Shown piece by piece: positions 7,024-13,436 of a DNA stretch of 16,529 nt. The stretch spans positions 1-16,529 of the forward strand of contig DASVSL010000094.1 in NCBI GenBank assembly GCA_036388095.1, in the 5' to 3' direction. Origin of the DNA: DASVSL01 sp036388095. Lineage in GTDB: Bacteria; Patescibacteriota; Saccharimonadia; Saccharimonadales; Saccharimonadaceae. Position 1 is the first letter of the stretch. The number at the start of each line of letters is the position of its first letter. The notes beneath the pieces were generated by a model. It was not told the DNA's origin and ran no database searches. It was given only the letters and a program-made list of their open reading frames with translations. The translations under genes were made by a program, and so were the position numbers.

Positions 7024-7135
7024 GGCACAATTTTGCTGAATCATTTGCGAGGATCAGTCAAAATTACTCAATTAAATAAATGAATTTTGACCGGTGCCTG
7101 AAAGGCCCGTTCCGCAGCAACAGCAAAATTGTGCC
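7024..7135 (-). other. Copy A, right branched-stem module (inverted)
   Basis: The outer stem GGCACAATTTTGCTG/CAGCAAAATTGTGCC (7024-7038, 7121-7135) is a perfect 15 bp. Inside are a 9-bp stem GTCAAAATT/AATTTTGAC (7057-7065, 7083-7091) and a short arm GCCT/AGGC (7096-7099, 7103-7106). On the minus strand the flanks read CTGCGGAAC ... ACCGGTC ... TGATCCTCG, matching the left module. Confidence 0.65.
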
Positions 7136-7287
7136 TGGTGGTCCCGGCGGGCTGGTAGCTACCCTAGCTGTTTTGTTTCTTTTGCAGCAATGCACAAAAG
7201 AAAAATCTGGTTCTGGATTTCCAGAACATGCAGCTAATTCTGGGCCACAAGAACATGTAGCTAGCTGACGCAGCCAGTGTTCTTTAT

Positions 7288-7881
7288 CTAGAAAGTTCTA
7301 AACCCAGAAAACGGGAAGATCCGTAGCGCCACCGGACCGATCAAATCATGGTAGGGGATCGTCCCAAGCCCATTGCGTGAATCGAGCGAGTAACCTTCTT
7401 GGCGGTGATCACCGGAAACAAACAATTCTTTGTCGGGGATAACTTGGTCGACTTCACCGGCGGTTGGGCTGGATGGACCGGGGTGGATCTCGTCAACGAG
7501 TATGCCGTCTGGGTGCTGATCGTTAAATACCTTCATGACGCCGCCGGCCAGGACGACTCGCTCACCCGGAAACGCGATGACGCGCTTGACGATGTATTCG
7601 TCAAGTCCGCCTGGGAGCCAGTGCGGGTTTTTGAAAACGATGACCTGACCGCGCTTTGGGACGTAGTCGTTGGCCTGTAGATGAGCGAGACTGACGGTGA
7701 CGCGGTTGACGATCAAGCGATCGCCCGTGTAGAGCGTCGGCTCCATACTTGGCCCGCTAACGCTGAAAGTGCGAAACAAGAACATATTGATCAGCGCGGC
7801 GCCAACAATAACGGCTAAGATGAAGCCGACGATGGACAGAAGGTCTTTTAGCCCCTGGTGTTTTTGGAGGAACGCGAACAT
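7288..7881 (-). CDS. lepB: Type I signal peptidase
   Basis: 197 residues from ATG 7881, two codons inside a possible GTG start at 7887; the frame extends to 8070 but that part is Cys-rich and unlike the family. LepB cleaves signal peptides of secreted proteins at the outer face of the membrane with a Ser/Lys dyad. One N-terminal membrane helix (about 14-36) precedes the catalytic SGPSMEPTL with S45. The general base is K99 in DEYIVKRVIAFPGE. The C-terminal box is SGDHRQEGYSLDSRNGLG (156-173), with GDHR in place of the common GDNR. It is divergent from the LCP ligase gene and convergent with parB across dyad element A. It is the only signal peptidase in view and could process the lyase-like protein at the right end. 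Confidence 0.93.
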   Translation of the reverse strand: MFAFLQKHQGLKDLLSIVGFILAVIVGAALINMFLFRTFSVSGPSMEPTLYTGDRLIVNRVTVSLAHLQANDYVPKRGQVIVFKNPHWLPGGLDEYIVKRVIAFPGERVVLAGGVMKVFNDQHPDGILVDEIHPGPSSPTAGEVDQVIPDKELFVSGDHRQEGYSLDSRNGLGTIPYHDLIGPVALRIFPFSGFRTF

Positions 7882-7888
7882 ACTCACC

Positions 7889-7957
7889 AGTCTACATGGA
7901 CCGTAGTCTGAAAAACAGCGTAAAAAATGCTTACGCTCAGTGCATGGATGGTATAGT
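7889..7957. promoter_or_regulatory. Divergent lepB / LCP promoter region with a dyad
   Basis: On the minus strand TAGACT (complement of 7889-7894) lies 7 nt before the lepB ATG, suggesting a leaderless transcript. On the plus strand TATAGT (7952-7957) is the probable -10 for the LCP gene, with TTACGC (7931-7936) upstream at a short 15-nt spacing. A 7-bp dyad AGCGTAA/TTACGCT (7917-7923, 7931-7937) lies between them and overlaps that -35, so a regulator bound here could affect both genes. Confidence 0.45.
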
Positions 7958-8011
7958 AGGTCACATACGTTTGGTATGAAACACACATCGAAGCAAAGCA
8001 TGGAGGGATTT

Positions 8012-9604
8012 GTGGTACGGCGGCAGGCGCCGTCGCAGCGTCCGCAATTAGGAGCAGCACCCGGCAGCAAGCCGACAGCTCCTCATTCGTCGGGCCATGA
8101 TTTCTTTGCGGGCGACCCCGAATCGGGCAGCGTCGAGTTGCCGCGACCACTTGGTGTTGCGGGCGCTGCTCCCGTTCATCGCAGCGACTTATCCGAATCG
8201 CTACAAGCGCTCGACCACAAGCCACCTTCGACCCTCAAAAAACGACCTGGCCGCTTACGCCGGATGCTGCATCCGACCAAAAAGAAGGTCATTATTTTAT
8301 TCGTCCTCCTGATACTTGGTGTCGGCGGATTTTTTGCCTATAAGGTGTTTGCCAATACCAGCAGGCTCTTTAGCGGAAACGTGTTCGACTTACTCGGTAA
8401 GGGTGCTGTCTTAAAAGAGGACGCCAACGGCCGGACGAACGTGCTGATTTTCGGCACCAGCGAAGATGACCCGAGTCACCGGGATGCCGGGGCGAACCTG
8501 ACTGACAGCATTATGCTTGTCAGCCTGGATCAAGACGCGAAAAATGCCGTCATGATTAGCGTGCCACGCGACCTTTGGGTCAAGTACGGCGAAGGCTGTA
8601 TGAGCGGGTACGAGGGCAAGATCAACGTGGTGTACGAATGCGGCAGCGACGACGGAAAAGATGAACCGGCTGGCGCTAAAAAGCTGATGGGCATCGTCGG
8701 CGACGTATACGGCGTTGATATTCAGTACTATTCGCACGTTAACTACAAGGTCGTTCGCGACACGGTGAACGCGGTCGGTGGTGTTACCGTCCAGATCGAC
8801 AGCGATGACCCACGCGGTGTCCTGGATCGAAACTTCGACTGGATGTGCAGATACAAGTGTAACTACGTTAAATGGCCCAACGGCCCGGCCAATCTCAACG
8901 GTGACCAAGCGCTGGCGTTAGCCCGTGCCAGGAACGCATCGGGTGGCTACGGTCTTGGTGGTGGTAACTTCGACCGCGAGCAGTACCAGCAGAAGATTTT
9001 GATTGCCATCAAAGACAAAGCCTCGAGTGCCGGCACACTGGCCAATCCTGTCGCGGTGACTAACCTGCTCGACGCATTAGGCGATAACGTACGAACGAAT
9101 TTCTCGAGCAGTGAAGTTAAATCATTGATCAATCTCGCCCGTGACCTGCCGAGCAGCAGCATCAAGCGCGTCAGCCTGGTTGATGGCGGTAAAGCCGTCC
9201 TCACGACAGGTAATGTCAGTGGCCAAAGTGTCGTTAGGCCAGTCGCCGGACTATACAACTTTGACGACGTCAGGTCATACGTGGCTGGCAAATTGACGAC
9301 TAGTACCGCAAGCACTACCCAGCCAACCATAGAAGTCCTCAATGGCTCTGACTACGGTGGCCTGGCCGGCAGTAAAGCTGCTGAGCTGAAAGCGGCTGGC
9401 TTCGCCGAAGTCTCGACCGGCGACACGCCAACTAGCGCCAGCTACCGTGATTTCGTCTGGTATGACCTGAGCGGCGGCAAAAAACCAGAGTCGATGAGCA
9501 AGCTCCAGTCGGTCCTTGGTACGGCTCCATCCGGCACGGTTCTGCCGAGCGGAGTCACCTCTGACGCTGACTTTGTTATAATCGTTGGCAATGAATCTTA
9601 TTAA
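8012..9604 (+). CDS. LytR-CpsA-Psr (LCP) family cell-wall polymer ligase
   Basis: 530 residues from GTG 8012, chosen because GGAGGG (8002-8007) is well placed before it; ATGs at 7976 and 8000 are alternatives. LCP enzymes transfer undecaprenyl-linked glycopolymers to peptidoglycan outside the membrane. A Pro/Gln-rich cytosolic tail (1-90) ends in basic RRMLHPTKKK, followed by one membrane helix (about 93-114). The LCP domain (about 135-330) shows TNVLIFGTSEDD, the TDSIMLVSLDQD segment, ISVPRDLWVKYGEG, NAVGGVTVQID and GDQALALARARNA, including the acidic and arginine residues of the pyrophosphate site. A LytR_C-type domain fills about 430-530 (IEVLNGSDYGGLAGSKAAEL). Two close Cys (CRYKC) and an earlier pair may form disulfides. 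It is divergent from lepB and followed by a terminator-like hairpin. Confidence 0.9.
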   Translation: MVRRQAPSQRPQLGAAPGSKPTAPHSSGHDFFAGDPESGSVELPRPLGVAGAAPVHRSDLSESLQALDHKPPSTLKKRPGRLRRMLHPTKKKVIILFVLLILGVGGFFAYKVFANTSRLFSGNVFDLLGKGAVLKEDANGRTNVLIFGTSEDDPSHRDAGANLTDSIMLVSLDQDAKNAVMISVPRDLWVKYGEGCMSGYEGKINVVYECGSDDGKDEPAGAKKLMGIVGDVYGVDIQYYSHVNYKVVRDTVNAVGGVTVQIDSDDPRGVLDRNFDWMCRYKCNYVKWPNGPANLNGDQALALARARNASGGYGLGGGNFDREQYQQKILIAIKDKASSAGTLANPVAVTNLLDALGDNVRTNFSSSEVKSLINLARDLPSSSIKRVSLVDGGKAVLTTGNVSGQSVVRPVAGLYNFDDVRSYVAGKLTTSTASTTQPTIEVLNGSDYGGLAGSKAAELKAAGFAEVSTGDTPTSASYRDFVWYDLSGGKKPESMSKLQSVLGTAPSGTVLPSGVTSDADFVIIVGNESY

Positions 9605-9644
9605 AACCGGTCTCAGCACTCCTTTCGAGTGCGAAAGCCGTTTT
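9603..9644 (+). terminator. Probable terminator of the LCP gene
   Basis: Inner hairpin GCACTC/GAGTGC (9616-9621, 9627-9632, loop CTTTC), with an outer pairing AAAAC-GG/CC-GTTTT ending in TTTT. It overlaps the last codons of the gene. Confidence 0.55.
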
Positions 9645-9675
9645 GGCGAGTACGACGTGTCTGGACTCGGACGGA

Positions 9676-9726
9676 AACGTACCCTAGGGTACGTTGACGG
9701 CCGATCCTGGCGCGACGTGCCGTCAA
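9676..9726. promoter_or_regulatory. Perfect 20-bp palindrome overlapping a stem-loop
   Basis: AACGTACCCTAGGGTACGTT (9676-9695) is a perfect palindrome with no spacer. It is directly overlapped at 9694-9695 by an 8-bp stem TTGACGGC/GCCGTCAA (9694-9701, 9719-9726). Palindromes of this kind are typical operators; as RNA the two structures would compete for the shared bases. The site is 31 nt before the membrane-protein start codon. No clear -10 hexamer was found in the gap. Confidence 0.55.
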
Positions 9727-9756
9727 AACGGATTGCAGCAGAAAGGGCGTGCTGAG

Positions 9757-10572
9757 ATGGGTTTGATAAAACGGCTTGGGCGACGCTCGCGCGTGAGCGA
9801 CGTCGTCTACCGATTACTCAATATCGTCTATGCCGCCAGCTTGTTCTTGCTAGTGAGCCCAGGGGTAGGCCTGCCATATTTGGCCTATCTCCTTGTCGTG
9901 CTCAGTAAATGGCGCGTCTTTGCGGTCCGGCCACGATTCTGGTTTGCTAACCTGCAAGCGAATTTCATCGACTTTATGGTTGGCATCAGTGTTGTGACGT
10001 TGATGATTCTGGCCAGTGCCACCGTGCCATGGGCCGGCGCAATGCTTGCGGTGCTGTTTGCGGTGTGGCTATTGGTGCTCAAGCCGCACACGGCTCAGCG
10101 CTGGATGCTTGTGCAGGCAGCAGTCGGTCAGTTTATTGCCCTGATGGCGCTTTTTAGCCTGGCACACGATTTCGAGTTTGATCCTGTTATCACCGACAGC
10201 AGCGTCCTGACGGTCGTCCTGGCGTGGTTGATCGGGTACATGACGGCTCGACACGCGCTCAGTGCCTTCCGTAGCGAAGACGACCGGACCTTGCTGAGCT
10301 TGATCTGGGGCTTCGTCGTCGCCGAGATTGCGTGGCTGGCGCACCATTGGACGATCGCGTACCCACTGCTTAGCAAAGATCTCATGATTCCACACGTCGC
10401 CATCTTTATCACGCTCCTGAGTGTGGCGGCCATCGCCTGGTACCGGGTGCTCCATGTCGAGAGCGACAAAAAGGCCTTCACCGACGCCCGTTCCGTGACG
10501 ATATTCGTGGTTGTCGTTAACGTCATCTTGCTTGTCTGGCGCTATGGTCTCGGCGACATCGCCTCGCTCTAA
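9757..10572 (+). CDS. Polytopic membrane protein, function unknown
   Basis: 271 residues from ATG 9757; the frame opens at 9694 but that extension would run through the palindrome and lacks a ribosome-binding site, whereas AAAGGG lies about 10 nt before 9757. After a basic start (MGLIKRLGRRSRVSD) there are about seven or eight hydrophobic helices: near 18-46, 60-80, 85-105, 113-135, 148-165, 180-205, 210-230 and 245-265. Arg and Lys lie in short loops such as FAVRPRFWF and KPHTAQRW. I recognise no catalytic or transport motif and cannot name a family. It ends 45 nt before htrA, which has its own -10, so the two may or may not share transcription. Confidence 0.75.
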   Translation: MGLIKRLGRRSRVSDVVYRLLNIVYAASLFLLVSPGVGLPYLAYLLVVLSKWRVFAVRPRFWFANLQANFIDFMVGISVVTLMILASATVPWAGAMLAVLFAVWLLVLKPHTAQRWMLVQAAVGQFIALMALFSLAHDFEFDPVITDSSVLTVVLAWLIGYMTARHALSAFRSEDDRTLLSLIWGFVVAEIAWLAHHWTIAYPLLSKDLMIPHVAIFITLLSVAAIAWYRVLHVESDKKAFTDARSVTIFVVVVNVILLVWRYGLGDIASL

Positions 10573-10600
10573 AATCTCAGTATTCTCTCAGCTAACCCCG

Positions 10601-10614
10601 TATAATAGGAGGTG
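10601..10614 (+). promoter_or_regulatory. htrA -10 (TATAAT) abutting a Shine-Dalgarno
   Basis: Consensus TATAAT at 10601-10606 is followed directly by AGGAGGTG (10607-10614), 5 nt from AGGAGG to the ATG at 10618. If this -10 is used, transcription would start near 10613, inside the Shine-Dalgarno. A full leader would then need an upstream start. No good -35 is seen. Confidence 0.6.
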
Positions 10615-10617
10615 ATT

Positions 10618-11784
10618 ATGACAGACAAACTTCCAACTCCCATTCCGCCCACGCCACTCATTCGTACCCAAGGCAAGCCACGTCGCCGTTCGTCGCTGAA
10701 ATTACTCGGCCTTGGGCTATTTTGTTTTGGGCTCAGTTTTCTCGGCGCCTGGAGCGCACTAGCCGCAGGTCTCGTTGATAACGACGACACCATGACCGAA
10801 AAACGCAGCGTCGTCAGCCAGGAAGGCGAAGTCGTGGCAGATGTCGCCGAGCGGCTTGGCCCGAGCGTCGTTTCGGTTGTCACAGAGAGCCAAGCTTCGG
10901 TCGGCTTCCGCGAGTTCACCCGCCAAGGTGCGGGAACGGGTATCATCATCACGAGTTCGGGCTATGTCCTAACCAACAAACACGTCGTTGATGGTGCCAG
11001 CCAGGTTCAGATCGTCCTCAGCGACGGCACGAGCTACGACAATGTCAAAGTCGTCGGCAGTGACCCGGTCAACGACATCGCGTTTTTGAAAATCGAGGGT
11101 GGGCAAAATCTGCAGGCGGCGGCGATCGGCGATAGCAGCCAGGTCGAGGTCGGTGAAAAGGTGATTGCCATCGGTAACGCGCTAGGCCAGTACCAAAACA
11201 GCGTCACCTCCGGGATCATATCGGGTCTGGGAAGGCCACTTATCGCCGGTAGCGAGGCGGGTGGGGAAACCGAACAGCTCAGTAACTTGCTCCAGACAGA
11301 CGCGGCGATCAACCCGGGTAACTCGGGCGGGCCGCTGGTTAATCTGAGTGGTGAAGTCATCGGTATCAACACGGCGATCGACGCCGAGGCGCAGGGGATT
11401 GGCTTTGCGATTCCGATCAACGACGCCAAAGGCCTTATCAAATCAGTCACGACCGATGGCAAAGTCAGCCGCGCGTTTCTCGGCGTGTCGCACGTCGCCG
11501 TTACGTCTGATGTCAAAAAAGAATTCAAGCTGAGCACCGATTACGGCGCGTACATCTATAACGAATCCGGCAACGCCGTCACAGCGGGCAGTCCGGCTGC
11601 GCAGGCGGGCTTAAAATCAGGCGACGTCATTCTGGAGATCGACGGCAAGCGCCTCAACGCCAACAACCCGCTTCTCAGCGCTGTCTCGGCCCACGTGCCA
11701 GGCGATAAAATCAGCGTTAAATATCTGCGCGACGGCAAAGAATCTACGGTCGAGGTCACCCTAGCGCAGTATCCAAATAGCTAG
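10618..11784 (+). CDS. HtrA/DegP-like serine protease with one PDZ domain
   Basis: 388 residues from ATG 10618. HtrA proteases degrade or refold misfolded proteins outside the cytoplasmic membrane. A proline-rich, basic cytosolic start (1-26) is followed by one membrane anchor (about 27-50). The trypsin-like domain has the triad H122 (TNKHVVDGA), D153 (VNDIAFLKI) and S236 (NPGNSGGPLV), with the oxyanion-forming GNSGG intact. One PDZ domain occupies about 290-388 (GSPAAQAGLKSGDVILEIDG), so the layout matches single-PDZ HtrA of Gram-positives and CPR rather than two-PDZ DegP. It follows the membrane-protein gene and is convergent with prmC across dyad element B, whose left end starts 29 nt after the stop. 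Confidence 0.93.
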   Translation: MTDKLPTPIPPTPLIRTQGKPRRRSSLKLLGLGLFCFGLSFLGAWSALAAGLVDNDDTMTEKRSVVSQEGEVVADVAERLGPSVVSVVTESQASVGFREFTRQGAGTGIIITSSGYVLTNKHVVDGASQVQIVLSDGTSYDNVKVVGSDPVNDIAFLKIEGGQNLQAAAIGDSSQVEVGEKVIAIGNALGQYQNSVTSGIISGLGRPLIAGSEAGGETEQLSNLLQTDAAINPGNSGGPLVNLSGEVIGINTAIDAEAQGIGFAIPINDAKGLIKSVTTDGKVSRAFLGVSHVAVTSDVKKEFKLSTDYGAYIYNESGNAVTAGSPAAQAGLKSGDVILEIDGKRLNANNPLLSAVSAHVPGDKISVKYLRDGKESTVEVTLAQYPNS

Positions 11785-11897
11785 TCAAGTACTTCTGCGC
11801 GACTAATTAATTGCATTGTTCTGGAGACCCAGAACTAAGTCCTACTTTTGGCCATCGCCTCAAAAGTAGCAAAACGGCTAGGCGAGCCTCTCTCACG

Positions 11898-12041
11898 CCG
11901 AGAACCAAGCTGGCACAATGAACGTGCCTGCGGAACGAACCTTGGCCTTTGGCCAAGAACCGGTCCAACATCATTCTTTATAGGTGTATGTTGGACATGT
12001 CCTCGGCAATAACTCGTTCATCGTGCCAGCTTGGTTCTCGG
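11898..12041 (+). other. Copy B, left branched-stem module
   Basis: A perfect 19-bp outer stem (11898-11916 with 12023-12041, starting CCGAGAACC) continues after a 2-nt internal loop as TGAACG/CGTTCA (11919-11924, 12015-12020). Inside are CTTGGCC/GGCCAAG (11941-11947, 11951-11957) and a 9-bp stem GTCCAACAT/ATGTTGGAC (11963-11971, 11988-11996, 16-nt loop). This is the cleanest of the four modules. Confidence 0.75.
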
Positions 12042-12150
12042 GTTCGTTCAGATAGCCGGATTAATTGACTGCGGTTTTTACCGCCCTCCGGGCGGATGAA
12101 AAGAGACAGCAACTAACCCAGTCCATCTGCCTGGCCCCGAGGCGGCACAG

Positions 12151-12271
12151 TCCGGGCTGGCCGAATCATGTGCGAGGACATGTCAAAAATAGACAACTAA
12201 AATTATTATTTTTGACCGGTTCTTGGCCTGTCTCAGGCCAAGGTTCGTTCCGCAGCACCGGCCAGAACGGA
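12151..12271 (-). other. Copy B, right branched-stem module (inverted)
   Basis: The outer stem is CTGGCCG/CGGCCAG (12157-12163, 12259-12265) plus TCCG/CGGA. Inside are a 9-bp stem GTCAAAAAT/ATTTTTGAC (12182-12190, 12208-12216) and an 8-bp arm CTTGGCCT/AGGCCAAG (12222-12229, 12235-12242). Confidence 0.65.
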
Positions 12272-12472
12272 ATGGGTCGACCCGGCGGTCAGGCATTCGG
12301 ACGAGTGTTTTTGCTTCTTTTTGCGCGGCGACAAAAAGAAGGGGTTGCTTCTTGGTCACAAGAAGTGCAACTGTACTGCAATGCACAAAAGAAAGCTTTG
12401 GTTCTTTAGTAAAAGAACATGTAGTTGATTCTGGGCCTCCAGAACATGAGACTGGTTATTAAATAAATAAAA

Positions 12473-13324
12473 CTATTCCTGATTGAGTCGCAGCAAAACC
12501 CCATAGTCTTGTCGTGCAACAATCGCAAACTGGCGTGCATATGTCGCAATGTCCTCATGCTGCATAGGGTCGGCTTCAAGTAACAGATATCCACCCGGTT
12601 TCAGGGCGTCAGGTGACTGGTCAATCAGTTGTTTGATCAGCTCCAGGCCGCCATCACCGGAAAATAGTGCTTGGGCAGGTTCGTGGGCCGTTTCGGGCGA
12701 TCGATCCCACGTCTTGTCCACATAGGGCAGGTTAGCGACGATGACGTCAAAGCGCTTTAGTATACTTTGTATAGCAAACACCCCAAGGAGATCGCTCTGT
12801 ACAAGGTTGAGTTTCTTAACGCCGAGGCGCTTCGCGTTCGTTCGTGCAACCTCAAGAGCAGCGTCGCTAACATCGCTCAGCGTCACTTGTGCATCGGTCT
12901 CAAGGGCCAGGGTCAACCCGAGGCAGCCGCTACCGGTGCCGACGTCGAGCAGTTGGCCCGACAACCTATGTTGCTTCGCAAGCTCAACCAACATCTCCGT
13001 TTCGGGCCGAGGAATCAGCACATCTGGTGTCACTATGAAGTCACGGCCGTAAAACTCTTTTTGCCCGGTCAGGTAGGCAACCGGTGTCCGGCGCAATCGT
13101 TTTAAGACGAGTTGTTCGCCGTGTTCGAGCAGCGAGCCGCGTCGGGGACTACCTTTAAACTTGAGCGCCGTGCCAAACAGCGATTCGTCGCCATGGGCCG
13201 CCAGCCAGGCACGATCGACGCCGAGCATATAGCCTAGTAATACTTCGGCATCAAGCCGGGCGGTTTCGATCTTGGCGAGTTTGAATTGGTCGGCCGCTTT
13301 TTGGATCCATTGGTCATTTGTCAT
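12473..13324 (-). CDS. prmC: Release factor glutamine N5-methyltransferase PrmC
   Basis: 283 residues from ATG 13324. PrmC methylates the glutamine of the GGQ motif in release factors RF1 and RF2 using S-adenosylmethionine. A helical N-terminal domain (1-85) leads to IPRPETE (104-110). The SAM-binding motif I is DVGTGSG (127-133). The substrate-glutamine motif is NLPY (198-201), the N-L-P-Y variant of NPPY; the residues that grip the glutamine side chain are kept. Its likely substrate, RF1, is encoded on the same strand at 14679-15749, but two plus-strand genes lie between them, so the usual prfA-prmC operon is broken. A -10 lies 6 nt before the ATG. The C-terminus ends 25 nt from dyad element B. 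Confidence 0.93.
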   Translation of the reverse strand: MTNDQWIQKAADQFKLAKIETARLDAEVLLGYMLGVDRAWLAAHGDESLFGTALKFKGSPRRGSLLEHGEQLVLKRLRRTPVAYLTGQKEFYGRDFIVTPDVLIPRPETEMLVELAKQHRLSGQLLDVGTGSGCLGLTLALETDAQVTLSDVSDAALEVARTNAKRLGVKKLNLVQSDLLGVFAIQSILKRFDVIVANLPYVDKTWDRSPETAHEPAQALFSGDGGLELIKQLIDQSPDALKPGGYLLLEADPMQHEDIATYARQFAIVARQDYGVLLRLNQE

Positions 13325-13330
13325 CTCAGT

Positions 13331-13339
13331 AGTGTAGCA
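13331..13339 (-). promoter_or_regulatory. prmC extended -10, probably leaderless
   Basis: On the minus strand TGC-TACACT lies 6 nt before the prmC ATG, placing the transcript start at about the start codon. Confidence 0.5.
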
Positions 13340-13365
13340 GTCTGACGACGGTAAACGAGTGACTA

Positions 13366-13394
13366 TTTACTCATTTAAGTAAATGTTATAAAAT
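13366..13394 (+). promoter_or_regulatory. Promoter of the Arg-rich small gene (TTTACT-17-TAAAAT)
   Basis: TTTACT at 13366-13371 and TAAAAT at 13389-13394. An AT-rich dyad ATTTACT/AAGTAAAT (about 13365-13384) overlaps the -35 and could be an operator. Confidence 0.5.
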
Positions 13395-13436
13395 ATGCGA
13401 CGTTAGCAAATCGCTACGACCTCCGGAAGGACGCAC

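Larger units (their letters stand above)
6624..7258. repeat. Dyad element copy A (~635 bp, non-coding) in a convergent gap
   Basis: This stretch fills the gap between convergent parB and lepB and is homologous to 11813-12448. The left end GCATT-GTTCTGGagacCCAGAAC (6624-6646) returns inverted at the right end as TTCTGGatttCCAGAACATG (7211-7230), followed by a second degenerate copy to about 7258. Next inward on both sides is an A/T-rich hairpin: CTACTTTT/AAAAGTAG (6653-6660, 6673-6680) on the left and TTTCTTTTG/CAAAAGAAA (7176-7184, 7195-7203) on the right. Each is flanked by CAAAAC-R-GCTAGG, inverted on the right side. Then comes a branched core on each side (6698-6866 and 7024-7135). The centre holds CGCCC/GGGCG-type hairpins (about 6899-6912 and 6952-6974). 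No convincing coding sequence is present. Confidence 0.85.
11813..12448. repeat. Dyad element copy B (~636 bp, non-coding) in a convergent gap
   Basis: Homologous to 6624-7258 and likewise filling a convergent gap, here htrA/prmC. The left end is GCATT-GTTCTGGagacCCAGAAC (11813-11835) and the inverted right end is TTCTGGgcctCCAGAACATG (12429-12448). A/T hairpins follow on both sides: CTACTTTT/AAAAGTAG (11842-11849, 11862-11869) and CTTCTTTTTG/CAAAAAGAAG (12314-12323, 12332-12341). Next come the branched cores at 11898-12041 and 12151-12271. The centre has GCGG/CCGC (about 12071-12084) and CCGCCC/GGGCGG (12081-12095) hairpins. GGGTTAGTTGCTGTCT, present at 6873-6888 on the plus strand in copy A, occurs here on the minus strand (about 12103-12119), as expected if it belongs to each half-module. 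Short open frames inside show no coding character. Confidence 0.85.

Noticed and set aside
6624..7258. RNase P, tmRNA, 6S RNA, or a large bacterial RNA such as OLE, ROOL or GOLLD
   Set aside because: I saw none of the motifs I know for these, and the head-to-head duplicated architecture does not fit them; only a covariance-model search could exclude them fully.
6880..7268. Short open frames inside dyad element copy A
   Set aside because: They run through stems and inverted repeats, have no ribosome-binding site, and are not conserved as frames in copy B.
7882..8070. N-terminal extension of signal peptidase I
   Set aside because: Cys-rich and unlike the family; it overlaps the divergent LCP promoter and start.
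6624..12448. CRISPR array or insertion sequence as explanation of the repeats
   Set aside because: Only two long copies, no short regularly spaced repeats, no transposase frame, and no obvious target-site duplication at the ends.
12065..12462. Open frames of 79-114 codons inside dyad element copy B
   Set aside because: Same reason; their amino-acid patterns (runs of F/L/K) come from the A/T-rich hairpins.
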